DNA of 37,449 nt from Sulfurimonas sp. GWF2_37_8 (GTDB lineage: Bacteria > Campylobacterota > Campylobacteria > Campylobacterales > Sulfurimonadaceae), in the NCBI GenBank assembly GCA_001829625.1, contig MIBW01000015.1, forward strand, positions 1 to 37,449, read 5' to 3'. The translations under genes and the position numbers were made by a program. Position 1 is the stretch's first letter. Each line of letters starts with the position of its first letter. The notes under the pieces were generated by a model. It did no database searches. It was not told where the DNA came from and worked only from the letters and a program-made list of their open reading frames with translations. Below, in pieces: positions 9,221 to 20,391 of the stretch.

Positions 9221-9616
9221 CTACCATACAGTACACATAACTTCGCCACCAATGCCAAGCTCATAAGCTTTGTCATTAGCAAGTACGCCATGTGATGTAC
9301 TAACAATAATAGTACCGTAACCGTTTTTAAAACGCTTAATTTCATCTTTGCCTTTATAGATACGACGACCTGGCTTAGATATTCTTTTAAGTTCGTTGAT
9401 AACACTTTTCTCATTATCGTCATACTTAATTACTACTTTGATAGTTTTTTTAACGCCATCTTCGATAACATTAGCACTTTCAAGATACCCTTTTTCAACT
9501 AAGATGTTTGCTACAGCTTCAACACTCTTAGAGTGAACTAAAGTGGTAACAGCTAATCTTCTCATACCTGCATTACGAACACGTGTCAATGCATCTGATA
9601 CTAAATCATTAATCAT
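9221..9616 (-). CDS. rpsH: 30S ribosomal protein S8
   Basis: [18 protein letters not shown]..., [26 protein letters not shown]. Confidence 0.97.
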   Translation of the reverse strand: MINDLVSDALTRVRNAGMRRLAVTTLVHSKSVEAVANILVEKGYLESANVIEDGVKKTIKVVIKYDDNEKSVINELKRISKPGRRIYKGKDEIKRFKNGYGTIIVSTSHGVLANDKAYELGIGGEVMCTVW

Positions 9617-9643
9617 TCATAAATTCCTTTTGTTGCAAGCCTA

Positions 9644-9768
9644 CAAACGCAGACTGCTAATTATTAGGAGTTTCAAATCAGTAACCGTTAACAAAAACAC
9701 ATAAATGCGTTTGAGTCTTCCTCTATGGAAAACTCAGTGTTAACGTAATCGGATGAATAGTTTCATCC
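9644..9768 (-). other. Structured spacer between rpsN and rpsH; candidate cis-acting RNA element
   Basis: Inverted repeats CAAACGCA/TGCGTTTG (9644-9651/9706-9713), CGTTAACA/TGTTAACG (9686-9693/9738-9745), TGAGTCTTCC/GGAAAACTCA (9712-9721/9727-9736), GGATGAA/TTCATCC (9751-9757/9762-9768). Confidence 0.5.
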
Positions 9769-9776
9769 AGCATTTA

Positions 9777-9962
9777 TTACCAACTCGACTTTCTAACACC
9801 TGGGATTAATCCCTCATTTGCCATTTTTCTAAAACAAATACGACAGATTCCGAAGTCGCTTATTACAGAGTGTGGACGACCACAAATCTGACAACGTGTA
9901 TAAGCACGTACTGCGAACTTTGGAGTTCTTTTTGCTTTTGCAATCATTGACTTCTTAGCCAT
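9777..9962 (-). CDS. rpsN: 30S ribosomal protein S14, zinc-binding type (CxxC...CxxC)
   Basis: [61 protein letters not shown]. Confidence 0.97.
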   Translation of the reverse strand: MAKKSMIAKAKRTPKFAVRAYTRCQICGRPHSVISDFGICRICFRKMANEGLIPGVRKSSW

Positions 9963-10507
9963 TACTTGCTCCCTTTGCTAAAAGGCATACCCATTTTCTC
10001 TAAAAGAGCAAATGAAGCCTTATCTGTTTGTGCAGTTGTAACTACAGTGATGTTCATACCATGAATTTGCATGATAGAATCATAGTTTACTTCTGTAAAA
10101 ATAAGTTGTTCTTGAAGACCGAAGTTATAGTTACCACGACCATCAAAACCATTTCTTGGAACACCACGGAAGTCTTTTACACGTGGAAGTGCAATAGATA
10201 CCAGACGATCAAAGAAGTCGTACATTTTTTCACCACGAAGTGTTACACGGATACCAACTGGCATACCTTCACGCACTTTAAAACCAGCAACTGATTTTTT
10301 TGCTATTACTGTAGATGCTTTTTGACCAGCAATCGCTGTAATAGTGTCTTCAATGTTTTGAATAAGTTTGTTGTCTTTCATCGCAAAACCAGCACCAACA
10401 GAGATAACAATTTTATCTAACTGTGGTGTTTGCATAGGGTTTTTAATCCCTAAATCAGCCTGTAATTCAGATTTCAAAGCTAAATATTTATCTTTTAAAC
10501 GAGCCAT
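9962..10507 (-). CDS. rplE: 50S ribosomal protein L5
   Basis: [45 protein letters not shown]. Confidence 0.97.
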   Translation of the reverse strand: MARLKDKYLALKSELQADLGIKNPMQTPQLDKIVISVGAGFAMKDNKLIQNIEDTITAIAGQKASTVIAKKSVAGFKVREGMPVGIRVTLRGEKMYDFFDRLVSIALPRVKDFRGVPRNGFDGRGNYNFGLQEQLIFTEVNYDSIMQIHGMNITVVTTAQTDKASFALLEKMGMPFSKGSK

Positions 10508-10511
10508 CTAA

Positions 10512-10745
10512 TTATGCCTCCACTTTGCGAACATTAGAAACATCAATAGGCATCTCTTTATTTACGTGTCCGCCTTTAGTATTCTCTTCAGTTGGTTTGA
10601 TAGCTTTTTTAGCTACTTTGCAACCCTCAACGATAACCTTGTTTTTCTTTGGCATTACAGCTATTACTGTAGCCTTAGTTCCACGATCGTCGCCCGCGAT
10701 GATTTCTACTAAATCACCTTTTTTGAAATTAAACTTTGCCATCAA
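10512..10745 (-). CDS. rplX: 50S ribosomal protein L24
   Basis: [38 protein letters not shown]. Confidence 0.96.
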   Translation of the reverse strand: MMAKFNFKKGDLVEIIAGDDRGTKATVIAVMPKKNKVIVEGCKVAKKAIKPTEENTKGGHVNKEMPIDVSNVRKVEA

Positions 10746-11110
10746 ACAACCTCCGGTGCAAGAGATACGATTTTCATAAATCCAGCGTAACGAACTTCAC
10801 GACCAATTGGTCCGAAGATACGAGTACCGATAGGTTCTCTCTTGTCATCTAATATAACAGCTGCATTGTCATCAAAACGAATAAGAGATCCGTTTTCACG
10901 TTGAATCTCTTTTTTTGTTCTAACGATAACAGCTTTTACAACTTTACCTTTTTTTACTCTTGCAGTTGGAATCGCTTTTTTTACAGAAGCGATGATAACA
11001 TCACCTACTGTAGCATAACGACGTTTTGAACCGCCAAGTACCTTAATACACATAATCTCTTTTGCACCTGTATTATCAGCTACATTCAGACGAGAAAAAC
11101 TTTGAATCAT
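10742..11110 (-). CDS. rplN: 50S ribosomal protein L14
   Basis: [33 protein letters not shown]. Confidence 0.98.
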   Translation of the reverse strand: MIQSFSRLNVADNTGAKEIMCIKVLGGSKRRYATVGDVIIASVKKAIPTARVKKGKVVKAVIVRTKKEIQRENGSLIRFDDNAAVILDDKREPIGTRIFGPIGREVRYAGFMKIVSLAPEVV

Positions 11111-11358
11111 TATTCCGCTCCTGAAATTACAGTTTTAAGTCTAAAAGATTTAGTCTTAGAAAGTGGACGACATTCGATTGCAATAATCTCGTCGCCTACT
11201 TTTACTTCATTACGCTCATCATGTACTAAGTACTTTTTGAAACGTTTTACAACTTTGTGGTAGCGAGGGTGCATTACACGACGCTCAACAACGATTGATA
11301 CTGTTTTGTCACCTGCAATTTTTACTACGTTACCTTGAATTTCACGTTTATGTGTCAT
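11110..11358 (-). CDS. rpsQ: 30S ribosomal protein S17
   Basis: [48 protein letters not shown]. Confidence 0.97.
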   Translation of the reverse strand: MTHKREIQGNVVKIAGDKTVSIVVERRVMHPRYHKVVKRFKKYLVHDERNEVKVGDEIIAIECRPLSKTKSFRLKTVISGAE

Positions 11359-11368
11359 TGCCGTGCTC

Positions 11369-11557
11369 CTAGTTTGCTACTGCAGTAAGTGCAGTATTGA
11401 TTCTTGCAATGTCTTTTTTAGTAGTTCTAAGTTCACTACTATTTTGTAATTGCATCATCTTTTGTTTAATTTTTAATGTAAAAAGTTCAGTCTTTTTAGT
11501 TTTTAGCATTGCTAAAAGCTCAGCTGAATTTTTATCTGCTAAATCAGAATATTTCAT
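11369..11557 (-). CDS. rpmC: 50S ribosomal protein L29
   Basis: [55 protein letters not shown]. Confidence 0.95.
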   Translation of the reverse strand: MKYSDLADKNSAELLAMLKTKKTELFTLKIKQKMMQLQNSSELRTTKKDIARINTALTAVAN

Positions 11558-11969
11558 TGTTCATCTCCGCAGTGATAATTTTAGTTTTAAATGGTAATTT
11601 GTGCATTGCAAGTGCTAGAGCTTCACGCGCTAACTCTTCTGGTACACCAGCCATTTCAAATATTATACGACCTGGTTTAATATTCATAACCCATGTATCA
11701 ACTCCGCCTTTACCTTTACCCATACGAGTTTCAAGAGGTTTTGCTGTTAATGGTTTAGCCGGGAATACACGAATCCAAATCTTACCAGCTCTTTTGATGT
11801 GACGCGTAGCAGAGATACGCGCTGACTCTATTTGACGAGAGTTAATACGGCCAGCTTCTACAGCTTTAAATCCGATATCACCAAAAGCTAGTGTATAACC
11901 AGAGCGTGCATAGCCACGGTTACGACCTTTCATTACTTTACGATATTTTGTTCTTTTTGGCATCAACAT
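11544..11969 (-). CDS. rplP: 50S ribosomal protein L16
   Basis: [42 protein letters not shown]. Confidence 0.97.
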   Translation of the reverse strand: MLMPKRTKYRKVMKGRNRGYARSGYTLAFGDIGFKAVEAGRINSRQIESARISATRHIKRAGKIWIRVFPAKPLTAKPLETRMGKGKGGVDTWVMNIKPGRIIFEMAGVPEELAREALALAMHKLPFKTKIITAEMNNEIF

Positions 11970-11971
11970 AA

Positions 11972-12691
11972 TTATTCAGCCTTTTCGTTATTTTCACGTC
12001 TTGGAGCACGTTTACGTGGACGTTGCTCAGTTTTTTCTTCTTTAGCTTCAGCTGGAATACCTTTAGTAAGAACCTCACCTTTAAATATCCAAACTTTTAC
12101 ACCAATACAACCGTATGTAGTGTGTGCTTCAGCAAAACCATAATCGATTTTTGCACGAAGAGTATGAAGAGGAACACGTCCCTCTAAGTACCACTCAGTA
12201 CGAGCCATTTCAGCTCCACCTAAACGGCCAGAAACAGAAACTTTGATACCCTTAGCGCCAGATCTCTGAGCACCTTGCATAACTTTTTTCATAGCACGTC
12301 TAAACGCAACACGACGCTCAAGTTGAGTTGCTACATTTTCAGCAACAAGTTGCGCTGAAGTTTGAGCTTTTTTCTCTTCTTTAATGTTTACAGAAACTTC
12401 TTTACCAATCAAAGTCTGAAGAGAAGTTTTGATTTTCTCAATGTCAGCACCTTTTTTACCAATAATAATACCAGGACGAGCAGCAACAATAGTTACACGA
12501 AGTCTTTTTACTGTTCTTTCTATGATGATGTTAGAAACACCTGCATAGTAAAGTTCTTTTTTCAAATATGTTCTTATCTTGTGATCTTCACCTAAAGCTG
12601 CCGGAGCAGTTTTAAAATTAGGAAACCAACGGCTCTCCCAATTGCGATTTATACCAAGACGTAAACCAATAGGATTAACTTTCTGACCCAT
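11972..12691 (-). CDS. rpsC: 30S ribosomal protein S3
   Basis: [23 protein letters not shown]..., [15 protein letters not shown]. Confidence 0.97.
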   Translation of the reverse strand: MGQKVNPIGLRLGINRNWESRWFPNFKTAPAALGEDHKIRTYLKKELYYAGVSNIIIERTVKRLRVTIVAARPGIIIGKKGADIEKIKTSLQTLIGKEVSVNIKEEKKAQTSAQLVAENVATQLERRVAFRRAMKKVMQGAQRSGAKGIKVSVSGRLGGAEMARTEWYLEGRVPLHTLRAKIDYGFAEAHTTYGCIGVKVWIFKGEVLTKGIPAEAKEEKTEQRPRKRAPRRENNEKAE

Positions 12692-12692
12692 A

Positions 12693-13010
12693 TTATTTAC
12701 CCTCTACTTCTACTAAGATGTGTGCTGTCGGTTTTCTAATACCAGATGCCATACCACGAGCACGTGGACGGAAACGTTTTAGTACTGGACCATTATCAAC
12801 ACGGCAAGATGTGATAATACAATCTTCAGCTTCATTGCCGCTATTAGCAACTGCAGATGCAACTACTTTAGCAATGATTTTAGCAGCTTTGTTTGGAGTA
12901 AACTCTAATGCCGCAAGTGCTGCTTCAGCATTCATACCTTGAATCTCTCTTGCAATAAGACGAGATTTGATAGGTGAAACACGGATGAATTTTAATAATG
13001 CTCTAGCCAT
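12693..13010 (-). CDS. rplV: 50S ribosomal protein L22
   Basis: [37 protein letters not shown]. Confidence 0.96.
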   Translation of the reverse strand: MARALLKFIRVSPIKSRLIAREIQGMNAEAALAALEFTPNKAAKIIAKVVASAVANSGNEAEDCIITSCRVDNGPVLKRFRPRARGMASGIRKPTAHILVEVEGK

Positions 13011-13012
13011 GA

Positions 13013-13291
13013 TTAACCTACCTTTTTCTGTACAGAACCTTTATGGCCCTTGAATGTACGTGTTGGTGCGAATTCACCTAATTTATAACCAATGTGGTTC
13101 TCTGTAACGAATACAGGAACGAATTGACGTCCGTTGTGAACATTTAATGTTAAACCTATCATATCAGGAAGAACTACTGATCTTCTTGACCATGTTTTTA
13201 TAGGTTTTTTATTGCCTTCAGCTTTAGCTGCCTCAACTTTTTTCATTAAATGAGCATCAATAAATGGACCTTTTTTTACTGAACGAGCCAT
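13013..13291 (-). CDS. rpsS: 30S ribosomal protein S19
   Basis: [20 protein letters not shown]...[30 protein letters not shown]. Confidence 0.98.
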   Translation of the reverse strand: MARSVKKGPFIDAHLMKKVEAAKAEGNKKPIKTWSRRSVVLPDMIGLTLNVHNGRQFVPVFVTENHIGYKLGEFAPTRTFKGHKGSVQKKVG

Positions 13292-14136
13292 TATCCCACC
13301 CTTTTTGCATTTGGTTTACGGCGAGTAATAATAAGTTTATCACTAGCTTTGTTACGACGAGTTTTAGAACCCTTCGTTGGTTTACCCCATGGAGTAACTG
13401 GGTGACGACCTGAATTCGTTTTACCTTCACCACCACCATGCGGGTGATCGACTGGGTTCATCGCAGAACCACGAGTTTGAGGGCGAATACCCATGTGACG
13501 TGAACGACCAGCTTTTGCGATAACAATGTTAATATACTCTTCGTTACCAACAGTACCGATAGTAGCTAAACACTCACCTAAAACTAAACGCATTTCAGAT
13601 GAAGGCATACGTAGTGATACATATTTACCGTCACGACCCATGATTTGAGCAGAAGTTCCAGCAGCACGAACCATTTGTCCGCCTTTTCCAGTTTTAAGCT
13701 CAATATTGTGTACTGTTGTACCAACTGGGATATTTTTCAACTTCATTGCGTTTCCTGGCTTAACGTCCAAGCCACCTTCAGCAGAAGCAATAATGTCACC
13801 TACATTCAAACCTTTTGGTTGCAAAATATATCTCTTTTCACCATCAGCGTATGAAACAAGTGCAATACGACAATTACGATATGGATCGTATTCGATAGCA
13901 CTTACAGTTGCAGGAATATCAAATTTGTTTCTTTTAAAGTCAACAATACGATATAACTTTTTTGCACCAGCTTGCTTATGGCGAGATGTAATACGACCGT
14001 TATTGTTACGTCCAGCATGAGCCGGTAGTTTAATCAATAAAGAACGAACACTTGCTTTTGCAGTGATGTCACTAGAATCAACGTTCGTGTAAAAACGACG
14101 CGATGGAGTTACTGGTTTATATGTTTTAATTGCCAT
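13291..14136 (-). CDS. rplB: 50S ribosomal protein L2
   Basis: [15 protein letters not shown]..., [30 protein letters not shown]. Confidence 0.98.
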   Translation of the reverse strand: MAIKTYKPVTPSRRFYTNVDSSDITAKASVRSLLIKLPAHAGRNNNGRITSRHKQAGAKKLYRIVDFKRNKFDIPATVSAIEYDPYRNCRIALVSYADGEKRYILQPKGLNVGDIIASAEGGLDVKPGNAMKLKNIPVGTTVHNIELKTGKGGQMVRAAGTSAQIMGRDGKYVSLRMPSSEMRLVLGECLATIGTVGNEEYINIVIAKAGRSRHMGIRPQTRGSAMNPVDHPHGGGEGKTNSGRHPVTPWGKPTKGSKTRRNKASDKLIITRRKPNAKRVG

Positions 14137-14137
14137 A

Positions 14138-14419
14138 TTACACCGCCAAACTTTCTATTTGTGCGCCTTCAGGTAGAGTAACATAAAACTTTTTGAAGTC
14201 GTTTTGTTTACCTGACACACCACGGAATTTTTTCTTTTTTCCGTCTTGATTCAATGAGTTAATTTTGTTTGGAATAATCCCAAAATACTCACGAAAAACC
14301 TCTTTAAGACCTGGTTTAGTCATACGTGTTGACGTTTGAACAACGATAACACCGTTTTCTTGCATACCAAGAGTCTTCTCTGTATATAATATAGATTTAA
14401 TATCTGTAATATCTGCCAT
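14138..14419 (-). CDS. rplW: 50S ribosomal protein L23
   Basis: [43 protein letters not shown]. Confidence 0.95.
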   Translation of the reverse strand: MADITDIKSILYTEKTLGMQENGVIVVQTSTRMTKPGLKEVFREYFGIIPNKINSLNQDGKKKKFRGVSGKQNDFKKFYVTLPEGAQIESLAV

Positions 14420-15033
14420 TACTTAGCCTCACTTACAAGATTTTCCCAAACCGCTTTTTCGATCACGATTGAACGATAATTTGCAGCCAAGAAAGCATTT
14501 AATTCATTTGATTCAATAACATATGTTGGAGCAATGTTATTGAATGCTAAAAATGTGTTCTCATCCAAGATAGACTTAACAATAAGCACATCTCTTTGGT
14601 TTAGTGCTTTAAACATTGCATTTGCATCTTTAGTTTTACCAGACGCAACTTCAAAGTTATCAACAATAAATAAAGTCCCATTTTGAGCATGCTCATTTAA
14701 AGCAAAATTTAAAGCAAGTTTTTTCTGCTTTTTATTTACTTTTAAATCGTAGTTGCGATTGTTTTTCGGGCCAAAAGCCTTACCACCACCTACGAATACT
14801 GGAGAACGACGTGAACCGGCACGCGCACGTCCACCACCTTTTTGAGCCCAAGGTTTTTTACCACCACCACGAACTTCTGCACGCGTTAAAGCAGATGCTG
14901 AATTTGCACGTTGTGCAGCTTGAGCAGCTTTTACATACAAGTATAAGTTGTGAGGATTAATTCCAGAAAAACTCTCTGGTAATGCTAACTCAGAAGCTTT
15001 TTCCATTTTTTCATTTAAAACGATTGCATTCAT
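14419..15033 (-). CDS. rplD: 50S ribosomal protein L4
   Basis: [54 protein letters not shown]. Confidence 0.97.
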   Translation of the reverse strand: MNAIVLNEKMEKASELALPESFSGINPHNLYLYVKAAQAAQRANSASALTRAEVRGGGKKPWAQKGGGRARAGSRRSPVFVGGGKAFGPKNNRNYDLKVNKKQKKLALNFALNEHAQNGTLFIVDNFEVASGKTKDANAMFKALNQRDVLIVKSILDENTFLAFNNIAPTYVIESNELNAFLAANYRSIVIEKAVWENLVSEAK

Positions 15034-15608
15034 TACTTAGCTACCTTTACACGACCTAAAGTACCGTTTGCACCAGAAACTGATCCTAAAACCGCAATGA
15101 TTTTGTTTTCAGCGTCATAAGAAACGATCTCATTTTTTACACTATTTTGTGTGTTTCCGTATTGTCCAGGCATTTTCTTACCCTTCATAACACGACCTGG
15201 CCACTCAGCATTACCGATTGAACCTGTTCTACGACCAAATCTATGACCGTGTTCAGCAGGACCACCGCTAAAGTTCCAACGCTTCATAGCACCTGTAAAA
15301 CCGCGACCTTTAGTTGTAAAAGTTGATTTTAAAACTTTAGCTTCAGCTAAAGGTGTTAAATCTAACTCACCAGCTTCAGTATTTGCTACATCTATTGTAA
15401 CAAAGCGGTTAAACTCAGATGAAAGGCTGTACTTTTTCTGTTGACCTTCAATTGACTTATTCATTTTTTTACCGCTTTTGTAAGAAACAATAGCAGTACC
15501 TTCAGTTACTTCACATACCTTAGCATCCAAAACTCTCAAAAGAGTAACTGGCTTACTTGGAACCGTAATCGTACGGCTCATACCGATTTTTTCAACAATA
15601 TATTCCAC
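15033..15608 (-). CDS. rplC: 50S ribosomal protein L3
   Basis: [54 protein letters not shown]. Confidence 0.97.
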   Translation of the reverse strand: MEYIVEKIGMSRTITVPSKPVTLLRVLDAKVCEVTEGTAIVSYKSGKKMNKSIEGQQKKYSLSSEFNRFVTIDVANTEAGELDLTPLAEAKVLKSTFTTKGRGFTGAMKRWNFSGGPAEHGHRFGRRTGSIGNAEWPGRVMKGKKMPGQYGNTQNSVKNEIVSYDAENKIIAVLGSVSGANGTLGRVKVAK

Positions 15609-15618
15609 GATGAGCTCC

Positions 15619-15930
15619 TTACTTATCCATAGAGCGAACTTCTACGTCCACTTCCGGTGCAAGATCTAGTTTCATTAATGAATCAACAGTCTCTGGCGTT
15701 GCAGAAATGATGTCGATCATTCTTGCGTGCATACGAATTTCAAATTGCTCACGAGACTTTTTGTTTACGTGAACTGATTTTAAAACAGTATATTTACGAA
15801 TCTTTGTTGGTAAAGGGATCGGTCCGCATATTACAGCACCAGTACGCTTTACAGCCTCAACGATTGACGCTACAGATCTATCTAATACACGATGATCATA
15901 AGCTTTCAATTTTAAACGAATTTTTTCCAT
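15619..15930 (-). CDS. rpsJ: 30S ribosomal protein S10
   Basis: [66 protein letters not shown]. Confidence 0.98.
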   Translation of the reverse strand: MEKIRLKLKAYDHRVLDRSVASIVEAVKRTGAVICGPIPLPTKIRKYTVLKSVHVNKKSREQFEIRMHARMIDIISATPETVDSLMKLDLAPEVDVEVRSMDK

Positions 15931-16034
15931 GTTTTTCCTTCTAAAGAACTCGTTAGGTCCTATCCTAACTATTTAAGGGAGTGGAATTGTACCCAAACCC
16001 TTTTGCATATTCAAGTATTTTAGGGATAAATTTT

Positions 16035-16081
16035 AATTTTATCATAAATTTATTTCCTTTTAATAAGGAAATGATAAAATT
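16035..16081. promoter_or_regulatory. A+T-rich inverted repeats in the divergent spacer upstream of the S10 operon
   Basis: AATTTTATCAT(16035-16045)/ATGATAAAATT(16071-16081), inside it ATTTCCTT(16052-16059)/AAGGAAAT(16065-16072). Confidence 0.45.
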
Positions 16082-16106
16082 ATAAATACTCAATTTATGG
16101 ATAAAC

Positions 16107-17171
16107 ATGGAAATATTACTTGAAGAACTTTACAAAACTGATTTGCAGATAGACAAATTTCATGACCGAAAGATATTTTTAGAGGATATGAGCTATCAAA
16201 TCAATGGAATCACTAAAAGTGGCAAAAGCTCACTCGTAAAAAATTATCTTCTTTCCTTAAAAAAAAGTTCTTACCTTTATATAGATTGTAGTGATGTACG
16301 CATTGACCTCCATGAGCTCAACACACATTTAGGAGATTTCTGCAAAAAAAACAAAATCGACACTTTGGTTTTAGACAATTACATCGAGCGTATAAACTTT
16401 CCAAATGTTTCACAGTTCATGATACTCTGTGAAGAGCACTACCCTATAAATGATTTGAAAACTCTACGGCTTTATCCTCTTGATTATGAAGAGTTTCTTG
16501 CGTTTGAGTATAAGTACGATTCTAGCGCACTCAACCACTTTTTCCAGCTTGGAGGTTTGCCTTCTATGCAGAAGGTAAACGCGGATGTCCGTAATATTTA
16601 TGTGCAAAAGATTCTAGAAGCTGCACTTGATGTTATGGAGTTTGATGTTTTGTGTTTTTGTGCAAAGATGATGGCGCAAAAACTCTCTGCGTTTACTATC
16701 TACGAACGACTCAAAGGAAACAGAAAAATATCCAAAGACAAACTCTATAGAGTCTTTGACGCGCTTCTTGCAAAAAACTATATCCATCAGCTTCAAAAAT
16801 TTCACCATCCAAACGCAACAAAAAAACTCTATCTTTGCGACATAGCACTCAAAAGTGCCCTTACAATAGAAAAACACTTTGGAAGACTTTTTGAAAATAT
16901 GGTCTTTTTAGAACTGCTCAAATCAGATGTTGCGTGTTATTATGAAGATGGCATAGATTTTTATCTGCCACAAAGTGAAGAGATTATCCTTTGTATGCCT
17001 TTTGCGGATGAACGCTCTTTATTCAAAAAGATAGAGCATATTGAAGCTTTTATCTTCTCATATCAGGTGAAAAAGATAACAGCTATAACCATGAACAGAG
17101 AAGGCGGCATCTCTCATCCGTTCTCAAGAGTAGAAATGCTACCATTTGATATTTGGGCAATAGGAGATTAA
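16107..17171 (+). CDS. ATP-binding protein, AAA/DUF4143-like
   Basis: GITKSGKSSLVKNYLLSL Walker A; RLYPLDYEEFLAFE, FQLGGLPSM, GRLFENMVFLELL. Confidence 0.75.
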   Translation: MEILLEELYKTDLQIDKFHDRKIFLEDMSYQINGITKSGKSSLVKNYLLSLKKSSYLYIDCSDVRIDLHELNTHLGDFCKKNKIDTLVLDNYIERINFPNVSQFMILCEEHYPINDLKTLRLYPLDYEEFLAFEYKYDSSALNHFFQLGGLPSMQKVNADVRNIYVQKILEAALDVMEFDVLCFCAKMMAQKLSAFTIYERLKGNRKISKDKLYRVFDALLAKNYIHQLQKFHHPNATKKLYLCDIALKSALTIEKHFGRLFENMVFLELLKSDVACYYEDGIDFYLPQSEEIILCMPFADERSLFKKIEHIEAFIFSYQVKKITAITMNREGGISHPFSRVEMLPFDIWAIGD

Positions 17172-17172
17172 G

Positions 17173-17724
17173 ATGAATTTATGTGGGATAGATGAAGCAG
17201 GACGCGGTCCTCTAGCTGGAGACTTAGTTATGGCGGGCTGCGTTTTACATAATCCTATAGAGGGATTAAATGACTCAAAAAAACTTACAGAGAAAAAACG
17301 CGAAGCACTTTTTGAGCTGATAATCCAAAACGCAAGTTATCATATTGTGAAGTTTTCTGCTAAAGAAATAGATGAAAATGGGATATCTTTATGCCTTAAA
17401 CGCGGTCTTTTAGAGATAATGCAAAACATACAATGTGAGAATTATCTTTTTGATGGTAACTCTACATATGAAGTCCATGGACTTGATACAATGATAAAAG
17501 CAGACGGAAAAATAGCCCAAGTAAGCGCGGCTTCTATCCTTGCGAAGGTAACGCATGACAGAGATATACTGCAACTCGCCAAAGAGTATCCGCAGTATGA
17601 ACTCCATAAACACAAAGGCTACGGAACTGCTCGTCATATTGCACTTATCAAACAATACGGCTACTCTGAAATCCATAGAAAAAGTTATAAGATCAAAGCT
17701 TTAGAGAAAAGTTTATTCAACTAA
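17173..17724 (+). CDS. rnhB: Ribonuclease HII
   Basis: LCGIDEAGRGPLAGDLVMAGCVL, DSKKLTEKKRE, KADGKIAQVSAASILAKVTRD-like. Confidence 0.95.
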   Translation: MNLCGIDEAGRGPLAGDLVMAGCVLHNPIEGLNDSKKLTEKKREALFELIIQNASYHIVKFSAKEIDENGISLCLKRGLLEIMQNIQCENYLFDGNSTYEVHGLDTMIKADGKIAQVSAASILAKVTHDRDILQLAKEYPQYELHKHKGYGTARHIALIKQYGYSEIHRKSYKIKALEKSLFN

Positions 17725-18932
17725 AAATTCTCTAATAGAATCACATTAACTAAAGTGCCCGCAGAGAGATCACTATCCTCTTCACCGCTTATCATGAGCG
17801 CACTTGCACCTAAAAGATTTGTGAGGATAGCGGAACTACCTGTTTTTTTTCCTTCAAAATCTACAAAATATTCACCCTCTTCAACAGAGATATTACACGC
17901 AGTAAACTCTGTAAGTTTGCTGCGTTTTTTGAAATCATCTGCGAGTTTTGCTGCAACAATCTTATAAGGTGCTTCTTTACCCAGCATTTTAGCGATAAGA
18001 GGCAGTACATACAAAACAGCTGTTACTGTTGAAGAGTAAGCAAATCCAGGGAGAGAGACGATAAATTTACCCTCTTTTTGTGCAAGAATAATGTGTTTTC
18101 CAGGTTTGATAGCGACACCTTTAAAAACAACTTCAGCACCTAAACGCGGGATGATATCTTTTACAAAATCATAATCCCCAACACTCACGCCGCCCGTACT
18201 TACCAAAATATCCGCACATACAAGTGCGTTTTCAAAGCTTTTTGCGATAGACTCTTTATTATCTCCAACTGTGCCAAGCTGAAGCACTTGAGCACCGGCA
18301 GACTCAAAAAGTGCTGCAAGAGTATAGTTGTTTGAACTTCGTATCTGTGATGGGTTGTTACTATTTTCACCAAGATCAAGTATCTCACTTCCAGTTGCTA
18401 TCACACCCACAGAAGGACGCGGTGCGACTTGCACCATCACATGATTGAGCCCAGCCATCACGCCGATTTCTGCAAATCCTATCTTTGTCCCTTTTTCTAT
18501 CAATATATCTCCAGCACGATATCCCTCACCCACAGGACGCACAGAAGAACCAAACGCAACCTTTTCATTGATGGTAATCTTGCCATCTTTTACAGTGACA
18601 TTTTCTATTTGTATAAGCGTATCTGCACCATTAGGCATGATGGAGCCTGTAAAAGTTTTGATACATTCCCCTGATAAGAGGACTCTTTTTTCATCACTTC
18701 CCGCAGGATTCTCACCAATGATAGTGACCGTTGGAGCGTCCATATCTTGATACATAAGTGCATAACCGTCCATAGAAGCTGTCGGAAATTGAGGGTCATG
18801 AAACGCAGCCACGATATCCTGCGTCAAAACCCTTCCCAATGATGATGAGAGTGGAACTTTTTCATATCTTGTAGTGTTTATATGCAGCAGTTCAAGCATA
18901 TTTTGGCTTGTCTCATAGGATAAAAAACTCAA
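17721..18932 (-). CDS. moeA: Molybdopterin molybdenumtransferase MoeA
   Basis: PTASMDGYAL, GEGYRAGDILIEKGT, ATGSEILDLG, STGGVSVGDYDFVKD, KPGKHIILA. Confidence 0.94.
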   Translation of the reverse strand: MSFLSYETSQNMLELLHINTTRYEKVPLSSSLGRVLTQDIVAAFHDPQFPTASMDGYALMYQDMDAPTVTIIGENPAGSDEKRVLLSGECIKTFTGSIMPNGADTLIQIENVTVKDGKITINEKVAFGSSVRPVGEGYRAGDILIEKGTKIGFAEIGVMAGLNHVMVQVAPRPSVGVIATGSEILDLGENSNNPSQIRSSNNYTLAALFESAGAQVLQLGTVGDNKESIAKSFENALVCADILVSTGGVSVGDYDFVKDIIPRLGAEVVFKGVAIKPGKHIILAQKEGKFIVSLPGFAYSSTVTAVLYVLPLIAKMLGKEAPYKIVAAKLADDFKKRSKLTEFTACNISVEEGEYFVDFEGKKTGSSAILTNLLGASALMISGEEDSDLSAGTLVNVILLENF

Positions 18933-19375
18933 CTTTTCACTCCCAAAATACCGCTTCCAACAATCGCCGTAGAACGCTCAAGCGCATAAACGCGTTTGCC
19001 TTCTTTCAGATCGTATTTCCAGATAGGGGCACTTGCTTTGAAATCCTCTACAAAAGCATCTATAAACTCCAAAGCGACCCTGCGTTTAGGTGAAAAAACA
19101 GCGGCGATATATGAAGACTCATGCAACATTACATCACCTCTGCTATGTGCCATTTTTATAACGGCACCTTTTTCTTTAGCTTTTTCTTGCCATGAAGCAA
19201 ACCATGAGTTCAAAATTGGTTCATAGATATCAAAGCTGAGTCCATCAATTCCGTCTTCGCTTCTAACAGTTCCCACAAAAGGGATATAAGCTCCGTAATT
19301 GCTTTTTGCTTCTTGTTCATACCACTCTTTTAAAATCTTTGGTACTTCTAAGGAACCCTCATAAAGATACAGCAA
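18929..19375 (-). CDS. moaE: Molybdopterin synthase catalytic subunit MoaE
   Basis: GAYIPFVGTVRSEDG..., MAHSRGDVMLHESSYIAAVFSPKRRVALEFIDAFVEDFKASAPIWKYDLKEG. Confidence 0.9.
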   Translation of the reverse strand: MLYLYEGSLEVPKILKEWYEQEAKSNYGAYIPFVGTVRSEDGIDGLSFDIYEPILNSWFASWQEKAKEKGAVIKMAHSRGDVMLHESSYIAAVFSPKRRVALEFIDAFVEDFKASAPIWKYDLKEGKRVYALERSTAIVGSGILGVKS

Positions 19376-19378
19376 AAC

Positions 19379-19651
19379 TCAACCTCCACAAACTGGAGGA
19401 AGAAGTGAGACTTTATCTCCGTCTTTGAGCGGATGCTCAAGTGAACTTACAAGAGTATCATTTACGGCTACAGCCGAATTTTCAAGCCATTGTGCAAGTT
19501 CCGCATCACTTTGCAAAAGTTTTGCCAATTCATTGAGGTTTGTTATCTTTACTTCTAATGGTTCTTTTTGTATAGGACCCAAAAATTCTACTCGTACCAA
19601 CTTATATTCCTTAGGTGTATCTCGAGAAAGCCGAAACTTTTTTCGTTTCAA
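19379..19651 (-). CDS. moaD: Molybdopterin synthase sulfur carrier subunit (MoaD/ThiS-like)
   Basis: C-terminal GDKVSLLPPVCGG, adjacent to moaE. Confidence 0.85.
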   Translation of the reverse strand: MKRKKFRLSRDTPKEYKLVRVEFLGPIQKEPLEVKITNLNELAKLLQSDAELAQWLENSAVAVNDTLVSSLEHPLKDGDKVSLLPPVCGG

Positions 19652-19684
19652 ATGGCTGTGATTATATCAAAGATAAGTTAAGCC

Positions 19685-20383
19685 GTGTATAATTTCAATC
19701 ACAAAAAAATGGAGAGTCGTTTGGTTTTTGGAAAAATTGAGTATTTAAATTTACTGCCATTTCATGTCTTTATGAAACGCTATCTTCAGAGTACACAAGC
19801 GAAGATGAGTATGCATCATAAACGCAATGTTCCCTCAAAAATCAATCAGGAATTTTTAGCCAGACGCGTTGATGCTGCGTTTATATCAAGCATAAGTGCC
19901 AAAGGTCAAAAACACGTTAAACTTGGCATCATCGCCAAAAAAGAGGTCTTGAGTGTTCTAGTAATTCCAAATGAAACCGACATAAGCGACAGCGACTCCG
20001 CAACATCCAATCTTCTTGCCAAAATACTAAAACTTCAAGGTAAAGTGCTTATCGGTGATAAGGCTCTACGTTATTATCTCAGTGGTGCACCTCATCAAGA
20101 TATGGCTGCGTTTTGGCATGAAAAATACCAGCTTCCCTTTGTTTTTGCCTTGCTTTGCTATCACAAAAATAAAAATATCTATAAAAAAATAGAAAAATTA
20201 TTTCTAAAACAAAAAATAAAAATCCCTCAATATATCCTCGAAGAGGCATCTATCCGTACAAAGATATCAAAAAAAGATATCCTTCATTATCTTCAATACA
20301 TCTCTTACAATTTGGATAAAAAAGCGCAATTAGGTCTCAAAAAGTTTCATACAAACGCAATCAATTTAAAGACTTTAGTGTAA
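19685..20383 (+). CDS. mqnA: MqnA-like menaquinone (futalosine pathway) protein
   Basis: FGKIEYLNLLPFHVF, ARRVDAAFISSISA, GDKALRYYL, LPFVFALLCYHKN; start may lie downstream (MESRLVFGK). Confidence 0.7.
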   Translation: MYNFNHKKMESRLVFGKIEYLNLLPFHVFMKRYLQSTQAKMSMHHKRNVPSKINQEFLARRVDAAFISSISAKGQKHVKLGIIAKKEVLSVLVIPNETDISDSDSATSNLLAKILKLQGKVLIGDKALRYYLSGAPHQDMAAFWHEKYQLPFVFALLCYHKNKNIYKKIEKLFLKQKIKIPQYILEEASIRTKISKKDILHYLQYISYNLDKKAQLGLKKFHTNAINLKTLV

Positions 20384-20391
20384 AATAACTG

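Noticed and set aside
9181-9423. 80-aa minus ORF overlapping rpsH/rplF
   Set aside because: Out-of-frame shadow of S8 coding sequence.
11544-11557. Overlap of rplP end with rpmC start
   Set aside because: Short overlaps are common in ribosomal operons; both proteins are full length.
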